DNA of 64,000 bases from positions 116,000,219 to 116,064,218 of the forward strand of contig CM056577.1 of the NCBI GenBank assembly GCA_029721435.1, given 5' to 3'. Position 1 is the stretch's first letter, and the number at the start of each line of letters is the position of its first letter. The position numbers and the translations under genes were made by a program. Source of the stretch: Gymnothorax reevesii. Lineage: Eukaryota; Chordata; Actinopteri; Anguilliformes; Muraenidae. Shown here piece after piece: positions 34,263 to 43,150 of this stretch. Below the pieces are notes generated by a model, which was given only the letters and a program-made list of their open reading frames with translations, ran no database searches and was not told the DNA's origin.

Positions 34263-35886
34263 CATTCAACAAAAATATAAACGCAACACTTTTGTTTTTG
34301 CTCCCATTTGTCATGAGATGGACTGAAAGATCTAAAATTAATTCCAGATACACAATATTACCATTTCTCTCAAACATTGTTCACAAATCTGTCTAAATGT
34401 GTGATAGTGAGCACTTTTGCTTTGCTGAGACAATCCATCCCTCCTCACAGGTGTGCCACATCAAGATTCTCATCAGACACCATGATTAGTGCACAGGTGT
34501 ACCTTAGACTGCCCACAATAAAAGGCCACTCTGAAATGTGCAGTTTTGTCTCACAGCAAAATGCCACAGATGGCGCAAGCATTGAGTGAGCGTGCAATTG
34601 GCATGCTGACAGCAGGAATGTCAACCAGATCTGTTGCTCGGGCATTGAATGTTCATTTCTTTACCATAAGCCGTCTCCAAAGGCGTTTCAGAGAATATGG
34701 CAGTACATCCAACCGGCCTCAAAACCGCAGACCACGTGTAACCACACCAGCCCAGGACCTCCTCATCCAGCAGGTTCTCCTCCAAGATCGTCTGAGACCA
34801 GCTACTCAGACAGCTGCTGAAACAATTGGTTTGCATAACCAAAGAATTTCTGCACAAACTGTCAGAAACCGTCTCAGGGAAGCTCAACTGCATGCTCGTT
34901 GTCCTCATCGGGGTCTTAACCTGACTCCAGATCGTCGCCGTAACAGACTTGAGTGGGCAAATGCTCACATTCGATGGCGTCTGGCACGTTGGAGAGGTGT
35001 TCTCTTCACGGATGAATCTCGGTTTACATTGTTCAGGGCAGATGGCAAACAGCGTGTGTGGCGTCGTGTGGGTGAGCGCTTTGCTGATGTCAATGTTGTG
35101 GATCGAATGGCCCATGGTGGTGGGGTTATGGTATGGGCAGGCATCTGTTATGGACGAAGAACACAGGTGCATTTTATTGATGGCATTTTGAATGCACAGA
35201 GATACCGTGATATCCTGAGGCCCATTGTTGTGCCCTACATCCATGAACATCACCTCATGTTTCAGCAAGATAATGCACGGCCTCATGTTGCAAGGATCTG
35301 TACACAATTCTTAGAAGCTAAAAATGTCCCAGTTCTTGCATGGCCAGCATACTCACCGGACATGTCACCCTTTGAACATGTTTGTGATGTGCTTGACCGG
35401 CGTATACGACAGCGCGTACCAGTTCCCACTAATATCCAGCAACTTCGCACAGCCATTGAAGAGGAGTGGACCAACATTCCACAGGCCATTATTGACAATC
35501 TGATAAACTCTATGCGAAGAAGATGTGTTGCACTGCATGAGGCAAATGGTGGTCACACCAGATACTGACTGCTTCTGAGTCCCCAGACCCCCAATAAAGC
35601 AAAAACTGCACATTTCAGAGTGGCCTTTTATTGTGGACAGTCTAAGGTACACCTGTGCACTAATCATGGTGTCTGATGAGCATCTTCATGTGGTACACCT
35701 GTGAGGTGGGATGGATTGTCTCAGCAAAGCAAAAGTGCTCACTATCACACATTTAGACAGATTTGTGAACAATGTTTGAGAGAAATGGTAATACTGTGTA
35801 TCTGGAATGAATTTTAGATCTTTCAGTCCATCTCATGACTAATGGGAGCAAAAACAAAAGTGTTGCGTTTATATTTTTGTTGAGTG
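34263..35886 (+). mobile_element. Intact Tc1-like transposon with 285-bp inverted repeats (local family F)
   Basis: The element begins CATTCAACAAAAATATAAACG and ends with its complement CGTTTATATTTTTGTTGAGTG. TA flanks both sides (34261-34262, 35887-35888). The inverted repeats run about 285 bases (34263-34547 and 35602-35886) with roughly nine differences counted by eye, about 97% identity. The single transposase gene fills the interior without interruption. Long repeats of this kind belong to the IR/DR layout of Sleeping Beauty-like elements. The 3' repeat carries AATAAA (35592-35597) close to the stop codon, a likely poly(A) signal. This is the youngest-looking element here. Confidence 0.95.
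34561..35568 (+). CDS. Tc1-like transposase, DD34E, full-length (335 aa)
   Basis: Cuts and pastes its own element by recognising the inverted repeats and joining them at TA sites. Residues 1-63 form the paired-like DNA-binding region: a first helix-turn-helix (about 9-45, STRSVARALNVHFFTISRLQ), then R-R-P-R at 56-59 where the family usually has G-R-P-R. A second helix-turn-helix follows (about 65-112). The catalytic triad is D151 (LFTDESRF), D237 (FQQDNARPH) and E272 (SPFEHVCD), with exactly 34 residues between D237 and E272. The HGGGVMVWAGI box (185-195) is present. It ends RRRCVALHEANGGHTRY, a normal C-terminus, at 335 residues, the expected length. The first ATG is 34561; an upstream in-frame TTG at 34546 is not a likely start. 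No frameshift or stop is present, so the enzyme may be functional. Confidence 0.95.
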   Translation: MPQMAQALSERAIGMLTAGMSTRSVARALNVHFFTISRLQRRFREYGSTSNRPQNRRPRVTTPAQDLLIQQVLLQDRLRPATQTAAETIGLHNQRISAQTVRNRLREAQLHARCPHRGLNLTPDRRRNRLEWANAHIRWRLARWRGVLFTDESRFTLFRADGKQRVWRRVGERFADVNVVDRMAHGGGVMVWAGICYGRRTQVHFIDGILNAQRYRDILRPIVVPYIHEHHLMFQQDNARPHVARICTQFLEAKNVPVLAWPAYSPDMSPFEHVCDVLDRRIRQRVPVPTNIQQLRTAIEEEWTNIPQAIIDNLINSMRRRCVALHEANGGHTRY

Positions 35887-35888
35887 TA

Positions 35889-35993
35889 TGTAAATGTTTT
35901 GCAGAGATTGGGCACTGGGTATAAAGTATGTTTGTGTGTGTGTGTGTGTGTTATAGAGACGTGGGTATGCTATGGGACTGAGTATAAAGTCTG
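35889..35993. repeat. Two diverged units of the exon-2 52-bp repeat family, with a GT run
   Basis: The stretch reads TTTTGCAGAGATTGGGCACTGGGTATAAAGT and later TTATAGAGACGTGGG...GGGACTGAGTATAAAGTCTG, which match the 52-bp unit (TTGTAGAGATGTGGTACTGG GTGTAAATCCTG type) that ends at exon 2, 7 kb downstream. A GT microsatellite (35932-35950) lies between the two. They begin right after the Tc1 element at 34263-35886. Probably outlying pieces of the same array, separated by later transposon insertions. Confidence 0.55.
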
Positions 35994-36186
35994 CAGAATT
36001 GGACACTCCAGGGGTCAGAAAGTAGAAGTGCAGCCACGTTTTACTTCCAGCCATGAGCTCAAGCAGCTGATTTCCCAAATTAGTTCAACCTCTGAGCTGA
36101 AGGGTTGCTGCAATTATTAGATCCAGGCGGTTGCAATAAAAAGTGCAAAGGATTTTTGCTTTCTAGAGCTTGATTGTCCACCTCTG
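35994..36186. mobile_element. hAT-type miniature element, 193 bp (relative of 6831-7005)
   Basis: The left end CAGAATTGGACACTCCAGG and the right end TTGTCCACCTCTG match imperfectly as inverted repeats. The internal AGAAAGTA (left) and GATTTTTGCTTTCT (right) motifs are shared with the element at 6831-7005. The flanks AAAGTCTG and GAAGTGTG agree at 6 of 8 positions. Confidence 0.75.
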
Positions 36187-36756
36187 GAAGTGTGTTTAAT
36201 TTTGGACATACAGTCAGGTCCATAAAAATGTGGAAATTGACAACATTATTGTTATGTTACCAGTGGAGCATAGAATATGAATTTAAATTATAAATATGAG
36301 CCCAAAATGTAGACCTTCAGTTTTGATTTGCAGATATATACATTGCCCATCCAAAAAAAAACAAGGTTGCACGCTATAATATTTTGTTAGGTCGCCTTTA
36401 GCCTTGACCATGGCGCTCATGCCTTGTATTATTGTTTTGACAATCTTATGCAAAGTTCCAACATTTATTTCCGCCCAGATTTGCGGTCGCTTTTGGCCGA
36501 TACATTGTACTGATGATGGGTGACACAGTCCACTTCATTAGTCCTTCTCCCGCACATCCCAAAGACTTTCAGTGGGTTAAAGTTCGGAATCGGAGGCGAC
36601 CAATTCATGTGTGAAAATGATTCCTCCTGCTCGATGAACCACTCTTTCTCAATTTGAGTCCTATGAATCTTGGGATTGTCATCCTGGAATATGCCTGTAC
36701 CATCGGGGAATAAAAAGTCCTTTGATGGGCGACTGATTATTCAGTATATTCAGGTA

Positions 36757-37156
36757 CACTCTCAGAAATAGGGGTACAGCAGGAGTCCATTTCTGTTCCC
36801 CAAGGTATTCTGTACCCTTTAAGGCTAATTGTAGGACCTCAAGGTACCTGTGTGAACCCTTTTAAGGTCTAAAAGGTACTTTTATGTTCCAAAACAAATA
36901 AAAACCCACTTCTAAGGTACAATAGTACCTTTGAGGGTACTGCCCCAGTGACAACCTGTCACTGGGACAGTACCCTCAAAGGTACTGCTGTTGTACCTTA
37001 GAAGTGGGTTTTTATGTGTTTTGGTGCAAAAACATACCTTTTAGACCCTAAAAAGGTTCACACATGTACCTTGAGGTCCTACAATTAGCCCTAAAGGGAA
37101 CATAATACCTTGGGGAACAATAATTGATTCCTGCTGTACCCCTATTTCTTAGAGTG
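36757..37156. mobile_element. 400-bp near-perfect hairpin miniature element, TA duplication
   Basis: The left arm (from CACTCTCAGAAATAGGGGTA) and right arm (to TACCCCTATTTCTTAGAGTG) are almost perfect inverted copies over nearly 200 bases each, with a short centre (around 36954-36957) between GTCACTGGG-type sequences. TA borders both ends (36755-36756 and 37157-37158). The TA flanks suggest mobilisation by a Tc1/mariner-type enzyme. It has no coding capacity. It sits inside the family B element, so it is among the youngest layers. Confidence 0.9.
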
Positions 37157-37213
37157 TAGTCTGCTGAATTCATTTCATTGCTGCAGAACAGTGCTGAGTC
37201 TTAACCTGACCAA

Positions 37214-37765
37214 TCAGATTAACCTCAGATCATAACTGCCTCCTGAGGCTTGTACTGGGGGCGCTATGCATGATGGGTGCTTTACTTCACGGGCTTCCTC
37301 TCTTACCTCGATGTGCCCATCACTCTGGAATAGGATTAATCTGGACTCATCAGACCACATGACCTTTTTCCATTGCTCTTTGATCCAATCTTTATGCTGC
37401 ATTGCAAATTGAAGTTGTTTTTTTCCACAGTAATTCTCACTAACAAGTAGCTTTCTTGTGGCCACACAGCTATTAAGTCCTGGTCCTCCAAAGCCTTGCT
37501 GCATTGTGCATGTAGAAATGCTCCGACCTTCACGATTAAACACAGCCATGAGTTCTGCTGTTGATTGATTAGATGAGACTTCATTGAGAATTTTACTGTT
37601 CTTTGATTTTTCTCCAGCCCATTTCTTCCGCAAAGTTGACAGTTTACTTCTGTCCTTCCAGGTTTTAATACATTTTTCGACAGTTCCTGACCCAATGCCA
37701 GTGATGTCAGCAATCTTTGTTTTCTTTGCTTGATGCTGCCCAGTAATTTGCCCCTCTTGAAACAC
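37214..37765 (-). pseudogene. Tc1-like transposase remnant of family B
   Basis: The reverse-strand frame encodes MFQEGQITGQHQAKKTKIAD (N-terminal helix-turn-helix, about residues 1-40) and later KVMWSDESRLILFQSDG, the first catalytic block, near residues 130-147. The frame decays after SDGHIEV. Beyond the hairpin insertion, at 36560-36630 on the reverse strand, the glutamate block reads N-F-N-P-L-K-V-F-G where the family has N-P-I-E-H-L-W; the catalytic glutamate is lost. Inactive. Confidence 0.8.
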
Positions 37766-38945
37766 AGTAACATCTTTTCAATGACAATGAGATACGTCTC
37801 CCAACATGGTTTTTTAAGAAATGCGAAGTTTCATACTGAATCACTCTGGATTAAAAGAATTACTGCCATTTGAGACGTGTTCAGCACTGCAATAATGATT
37901 CGATCATAGGATCTTGAGTATTTGCTTATTTAAATCCAAAACATGACTTTTTTCCCCTTTTTAGCCGGGCAGTGTACATTGGAATTGGCTGAAGTGTTTT
38001 GGAATTAGCAGTGGTTATAAACGCCCTTTCCTTTTCAAGGGATCAGAAGTATTTGAGCAATTGGATGTTCTGTTGTTCCATGGCCAAATATGTTGTATTC
38101 CTTTATAATTTCATTTAAAAATGGACACATAGATTGTTGATTTCAAGTGCTGCATTTGTATTTGGAATCTGTTGCTGTTTAATGTTAAGTTCAAAGAGCT
38201 GTGACTGTCAGTGAAGCAACCATTATTAGGCGGAAAAATCAAATGAAACCAATCAGAGCAAACGCAGAACCATTAGGTTAGGCTAACTGAACCATGTGAT
38301 TCGCTCTAATAAAGAACAAAAGCTCTAGAGAGCTCAGGAATACAAAAAGGCCTGGAAGATTGTGGATAACATCTGTGGTGAATGACAGAATATTTATTTC
38401 CCTTTTTGACAGAAAAAAAAAACCCTCAGAACAGTTAGGCAGATCAACGATACTCTCTAGGAAGTGGGCATATCAGTGCCAAAGTCAGCACTCGTGCAAA
38501 GACAACACCAGAATAAATACATCAGATTTATATCAGGATGTAAACTATTCCTAAGACACAAACACATGATTTTTGTGAAAAAAGCATTTCACTCAGTCAA
38601 CTCATGATGAAATGTTTGAAACAACAGTGGAACATAGTTCGAGTATGGCGTCTAAACTCTGGCCTCATCACTCCCTGCAGATAAGTTTATATGAGGTATT
38701 GTGGAGGACTGATTCAGTATCTCCCCTCTCTTTCAGCCAGAGCTGGGGTGGCGGCGGGGTGGAAGAGCAGGCAGCCGTACTAGTGTGAGCAGTGATGCGT
38801 GTGCAAACACAGAGAGCTGGGAGAATTTCTCAGCTTAAATAGACTGCCATATTGAGAGGAAGTGGCTGTAGGGTATATAGATCGTGATATAATACAGCAG
38901 CTCAAGGACTACCTTAAGCAGCTCACAGACATCACCCCATTTTAA

Positions 38946-39486
38946 CTCATTGCCTACAGAATACTTTTATATAAAATTGTCGCGTTTGTACGGAATACTT
39001 TTCCCGAGAATTACACAATATAAACACACGTTTAATTAAACGTTTGTATTTTCAAAATAAAGGTTTTTAACAGGTTCATATGCAAATGTCAAACTAGCAA
39101 TGTCATTTCGGGTATTTGTAACATCATTCCAATTGTCATTTTGGTTGCCTGCTACTTGACGCTGAGCAGCTCCTCGACTAGGCGCTCGACTACGTGCTCC
39201 TCGACCACGACCTGTCCTGGCTCGGCCACGGCCCCTCCCCTCCTGTGGTTGAAGTACAGGTGGCCCATCACCGGGATCGTCAACTGATTTTGTGTTTTCA
39301 TCGGAATGCAAATGGTCGAGGTCACTATTACTGCTGTCAGATTGGCCAGATTGACGCGATACTCATGTATTATGCATGTTTTCAATGGAACTCCGAATGA
39401 CGTCATCCACACCGCTGGCACCGGCTTACCATAGGGAATGGTAGAATTCGCTGCGCCGTTGGCAGCGGCTTGCCGTAGGAAATGAG
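38946..39486 (-). mobile_element. Non-autonomous piggyBac-like element, 541 bp, TTAA duplication
   Basis: TTAA stands on both sides (38942-38945 and 39487-39490), the hallmark of piggyBac integration. The termini are CTCATTGCCTACAG and its near-complement CCGTAGGAAATGAG, and sub-terminal repeats (GGCACCGGCTTACCATAGGG and GGCAGCGGCTTGCCGTAGGA) follow on the right. The interior holds only the first part of a piggyBac-type frame, so the catalytic region has been deleted. Confidence 0.82.
39036..39345 (-). pseudogene. piggyBac-type transposase N-terminal leftover
   Basis: The reverse-strand frame encodes SRQSGQSDSSNSDLDHLHSD, an acidic serine-rich lead, then an R-G-R-G basic run (EGRGRGRARTGRGRGARSRA) and a tail with W-N-D-V-T. 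Acidic N-termini and W-x-D blocks are usual in PGBD4-like piggyBac proteins. It stops after about 105 residues (the last part running into the terminal region), without any of the catalytic aspartates, so it cannot act. A TGA just upstream of the first serine shows that the start is also lost or lies elsewhere. Confidence 0.55.
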
Positions 39487-40292
39487 TTAAAGAGCTGTGT
39501 TCTGCAGCAACATACTGCGGACTGACGGGACAAAGATCAACTTGTACCAGATAGATTGGAAGAGAGGAATATGGAGAAGGGAGGTGAATGCTCATGACCG
39601 AAAACATACCTCACCTGTGAGGAGCGGTCATAAGTGGGCATGATTGACTGCCTATTGTGATGGTTCTGTTACGTTTACTGGAGATGTGTCTGTTGACAAA
39701 ACCTGGAGGATGAATTTGAAATGGTTTAGGGCAATAATATTTGCTCGTATTCAGCCAAATGCTTCAGAATGCATTGAAAAGCACTTTACAGTACAGAGAG
39801 ATGATGACTTGGAAGCATTCTGAAAACAAGGCAAAGTGGAATATTCTGTAAGAGACAAGTCAGATAAATGACTTGAGTCCAATTAAGCATGCATTTCACT
39901 TCCTGAGGGCAAAATGTACTGACAACAAAGCAAAAACTGAATACAGCTGCAGACTGCAGCGAAGGCTTGGCAGCACATCACTAGGGAGAAAAGCTAGCAT
40001 CTGGTGATGTTGACAGATTCCATACTTCAGGCAGTTAAAAATAATAATCTATTTGAAGATTCTTAGTTTGTCCGATCACTTTATAACCCCTAAAATTGAG
40101 GGGACGGTGCTTAAAATGGGTGTAATTTCCTACGTGGTTGAGAAAATATTTTTGATATAACCCTCAAGTTTAAGTTGGAAGTCTGGATTTAAGGAGCATC
40201 TTAATTTTTTTATTTAATCCATTGCGGTGATGTACAACAGTTAAAACAAAGAAAATTGTGTCACTGCTCAAATATTAATGGACCCAACTGTA

Positions 40293-40988
40293 TACTATGA
40301 GATGTGGAATCCGCCCTCTTGGTGATGAAAGCAGGCTGTGCTGATTGGTGGAGCAGTGGATGTCTGAAGGTGTGAGAAATGGTAAATTGTCTCGCATGAA
40401 ACTGGCCATTCATGTATTAAAATGCCCTTTTGTTCTTAGAAGCAGAGCTGAGCACTATGTAGTATTTATAGAGAGATTCACAGATTAAAAATGCTTTCAC
40501 ACCGGGTGCAAAACAAATTTTTCGCGCAACAGATTACATTCAAAGTCAATGCAAAGTCTTGTAATCTGAAGCTCAGTTCTCAAATGCCTTTAGGTTTTAC
40601 CACTGCTCCTAAAAACTTACGTGGTATGAGGAAAAACTTGGGTAAAATTCAGGGGTACAAAACAATAACAAAAACAAAAAAAACTGAAAGAAAAAATAGT
40701 AATAGAAGATGAAAAGGATAATCAAATAAAAAGGGGACATGCTCTTATCGTATTGGTGGCCACAAGGCTGTAACAATGGTGTTCTGTTGTCATGGGGATT
40801 ACAGGGGTTTAGACTCATAGTTTATGACCCTCCGCTCGCTCTCATGACCCTAAAAGGGTCACCTCTGGAATGCAAACATGAGGGCTAGAGATTGAATAGA
40901 CTACATTTCTGTAGTTAGGTGGGACCCATCGACAGGGAATGCACAAATCATTATCAATCAATTATTCTGTTCTACTCTGAAGTATAGT
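40293..40988. other. Intronic DNA without recognised feature
   Basis: No gene, and no named repeat, between the family A element and the second intact Tc1. Contains an A-rich stretch at 40660-40730. Confidence 0.5.
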
Positions 40989-40990
40989 CA

Positions 40991-42508
40991 ACTATACTCA
41001 GCAACAAAAGTTTCTGTGACACCAATATTGTTAATTATTTTTCATAACGCAATTATGAAATTGTCATACATGGTGATATCAGACTGAAACAGTACACGTA
41101 AACACAACATTGAAATGGAAATCATGAAAATGCGAGAAAATGACTTTGCACGTGAAAATGTGCGTAAATCATGCTTGTGGATGGCAATAAAAGAGGAGAA
41201 TTTTTGGAATGTTCACATTGTGCCTGATGAACGACGGAAGCATCACTTATCGAAAACACAGCCATTTCGGATCAGGAACTCTACCCTCTAAATGCGAAGA
41301 CTGTCTGAAAATGATCGGTGGAGGGCCATTGGGATGATTGAATCCGGAACCTCGCAGAGGGAAGTTGCTCATCGCCTGAATGTCCACCGAAACACCATTT
41401 GGAACTTATGGCAGCGTCATCAGCAGACAAGACATGTCAGAGACCGTCCTCGCAGCGGCCGTCCACGAGTAACCACTCCCAGACAGGACAACTGGATTCG
41501 AACAATCCATCTCCGAAATCGATTCCAACCTGCAACCATAACTGCAAGAACGATACCTGGTTTGAGGCGACTGTCTGCACAGACAATCCGTCGCCGTCTA
41601 TGTCATTTTGGCATTGTCCCACGTCGGCCAGCAAGACGTCCAATACTCACAGTACAACACCGACGACTGCGTCTACAGTGGGCACAACAACATCGACGGT
41701 GGATCCAACGTCAGTGGGATCTTGTACTCTTCACTGATGAATCAAGATTCATGCTTAACCGATGTGATGGTCGTTTACGTGTATGCCGTCGACGTGGAGA
41801 ACGTTATGCCAACAACTGTGTTCAGGAATTTGATCGTTTTGGAGGTGGTAGTGTCATGATTTGGGGAGGGATCACGGCTAGAAACAGAACAGATTTGCTT
41901 GTTATTGATGGAAATCTGACAGGTCAAAGATATCGCGATGAAGTGCTACGGCCATTGGTGGTACCGTTTTTGATGCAACATGGTCCCGGAATAACGCTGC
42001 AACATGATAACGCCAGACCACACGTTGCAAGGATTGTACAGCAGTATCTGATGCAACAACATGTCAATGTCCTGCCATGGCCAGCCAGATCCCCAGACAT
42101 GTCCCCAATCGAGCATCTTTGGGACGAGATGGATCGACGTTTGCGGCGGTTGGATAACCCGCCAGCTACACTCCAGGAATTGCGACAACGTCTACGTCAG
42201 ATTTGGAATGACATCCCACAGCAATTTCTGGCACATCTGATTCGGTCCATGCGCCGGAGATGCGTTGCTTGCATCATGGCACGAGGAAGTCCCACCCGGT
42301 ATTGAAGTGTGAAGGTCACAATTGGTTAGACGTCAGACAAGTGCTTCATGACGCATGAAAATGACATTTTTCGTTTTGAGTGACGTTGGCACTGAAAAGT
42401 CAGTGTTTCTCCTGTTAAATAAACATATTGATTGCATTGAGATCTTTGCGTGTCATTTATAACATACACATAAATGGTGTCACAGAAACTTTTGTTGCTG
42501 AGTATAGT
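40991..42508 (+). mobile_element. Intact Tc1-like transposon with short 34-bp inverted repeats (local family G)
   Basis: ACTATACTCAGCAACAAAAG at 40991 continues to 41024 and is repeated inverted, without mismatch, at 42475-42508. The true tip is either TACTCAGC or CTCAGC, because TA words occur at both positions; either gives a TA target duplication. The interior has one uninterrupted transposase and AATAAA at 42417-42422 for its own 3' end. The repeats are far shorter than in family F and share no sequence with it. Confidence 0.93.
41292..42305 (+). CDS. Tc1-like transposase, DD34E, full-length (337 aa)
   Basis: Catalyses cut-and-paste movement of its element. Residues 5-46 form a helix-turn-helix (SQREVAHRLNVHRNTIWNLW), followed by the basic hook SGRPRVTTP (55-63), then a second helix-turn-helix (about 64-112, SAQTIRRRL). 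Catalytic residues are D149 (LFTDESRF), D239 (LQHDNARPH) and E274 (SPIEHLWD), with 34 residues between the last two. The glycine-rich box FGGGSVMIWGGI (183-194) is intact. At 165 there is a cysteine (RVCRRRGERY) where most relatives have tryptophan (RVWRRPGERY), a possible weakening change. The frame has no stop or shift and the length is normal. The start ATG 41292 follows CTCTAA. Confidence 0.95.
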   Translation: MRRLSENDRWRAIGMIESGTSQREVAHRLNVHRNTIWNLWQRHQQTRHVRDRPRSGRPRVTTPRQDNWIRTIHLRNRFQPATITARTIPGLRRLSAQTIRRRLCHFGIVPRRPARRPILTVQHRRLRLQWAQQHRRWIQRQWDLVLFTDESRFMLNRCDGRLRVCRRRGERYANNCVQEFDRFGGGSVMIWGGITARNRTDLLVIDGNLTGQRYRDEVLRPLVVPFLMQHGPGITLQHDNARPHVARIVQQYLMQQHVNVLPWPARSPDMSPIEHLWDEMDRRLRRLDNPPATLQELRQRLRQIWNDIPQQFLAHLIRSMRRRCVACIMARGSPTRY

Positions 42509-42526
42509 ATAAACACTAGTTGCCCC

Positions 42527-43150
42527 ACATATGGTACTGGGTATAAATTCTGTTTAGTTTTGGGTATATGTGTCATAGAAATGTGGTATTGGATATAAAG
42601 CCTGTTTGATTTTGGGTATATGCATCGTAGAGACCTGGAACTGCGTGTAAATCCCATTTAATTCTGGGTATATGATTTGTAGAGATGTGGTACTGGGTAT
42701 AAAGTCTGTTTGATTTTGGGTATATGTGTTTAAGAGATGTGTTACTGGGTGTAAATCCTGTTTATGTTGGGGTGTATGTGTTGTAGAGATGCGGTACTGG
42801 GTGTAAATCCTGTTTATGTTGGGGTGTATGTGTTGTAGAGATGTGGTACTGGGTGTAAATCCTGTTTATGTTGGGGTGTATGTGTTGTAGAGATGTAGTA
42901 CTGGGTGTAAATCCTGTTTATGTTGGGGTGTATGTGTTGTAGAGATGTGGTACTGGGTGTAAATCCTGTTTATGTTGGGGTGTATGTGTTGTAGAGATGT
43001 GGTACTGGGTGTAAATCCTGTTTATGTTGGGGTGTATGTGTTGTAGAGATGTGGTACTGGGTGTAAATCCTGTTTATGTTGGGGTGTATGTGTTGTAGAG
43101 ATGTGGTACTGGGTGTAAATCCTGTTTATGTTGGGGTGTATGTGTTGTAG
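42527..43150 (+). repeat. 52-bp tandem array (12 units) duplicating the exon-2 splice acceptor
   Basis: The period is exactly 52 bases: TGTAG occurs at 42782, 42834, 42886, 42938, 42990, 43042, 43094 and 43146. The last seven or eight units are almost identical (GGTGTAAATCCTGTTTATGT then TGGGGTGTATGTGTTGTAG then AGATGTGGTACTGGG); the first four are diverged. The array ends at the true acceptor of exon 2 (AG at 43149-43150). Each unit therefore contains the full acceptor region and the first 18 bases of the exon. Confidence 0.93.

Larger units (their letters stand above)
36341..37974 (-). mobile_element. Tc1-like element (local family B) nested in family A copy
   Basis: The ends CATTGCCCATCCAAAAAAAA (36341) and CCTTTTTAGCCGGGCAGTG (to 37974) are imperfect inverted repeats, each bordered by TA (36339-36340 and 37975-37976). 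Inside, the transposase reads on the reverse strand. A 400-bp hairpin element is inserted at 36757-37156. Removing this element restores the order of the surrounding family A copy. Confidence 0.87.
38320..40060 (+). pseudogene. Family A Tc1-like transposase remnant
   Basis: DNA-level landmarks of the transposase are recognisable on the + strand: AAGGCCTGGAAGATTGTGG (linker with G-R-P-R), CAGAATAAATACATCAG, AAGATCAACTTGTACCAGA (39534-39552, after the first aspartate) and AAGCATGCATTTCACTTCCT (39886-39905, around the position of the glutamate, A-F-H-F). In-frame stops and indels are frequent. No working protein could be produced. Confidence 0.7.
36211..40290 (+). mobile_element. Old Tc1-like element (local family A) with nested insertions
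   Basis: CAGTCAGGTCCATAAAAATG after TA at the left (36209-36210), and ATTAATGGACCCAACTG before TA (40291-40292) at the right, are the inverted termini of a common fish Tc1 family. Blocks of the family occur in correct order: 36211-36340, 37977-38560, about 39491-40290. Between them are a complete second Tc1-like element (36341-37974), about 380 bases of unassigned DNA (38560-38941), and a piggyBac derivative (38946-39486). The transposase would read on the + strand. It is heavily decayed. Confidence 0.87.
30727..43150 (+). other. tmem170b: tmem170b intron 1, 12.4 kb, mostly transposon-derived
   Basis: The intron starts GTACGA and ends TTGTAG. From 30846 to 31689 it looks unique, with no repeat recognised. 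After that it is almost wall-to-wall mobile DNA: split hAT-like and long-repeat elements (31690-33497), a hAT miniature element (33607-33809), an intact Tc1 (34263-35886), a nested Tc1 stack (36211-40290), a second intact Tc1 (40991-42508) and a 52-bp tandem array abutting the acceptor. Both intact transposases are in the same orientation as the gene. Confidence 0.88.

Noticed and set aside
34621..35307. 228-residue reverse-strand open frame
   Set aside because: It is the antisense shadow of the intact Tc1-like transposase at 34561-35568 and has no recognised domain.
38560..38941. Additional named transposon between the Tc1 blocks
   Set aside because: The segment is foreign to the surrounding Tc1 copy, but I found no clear termini or duplication, so it is left unassigned.
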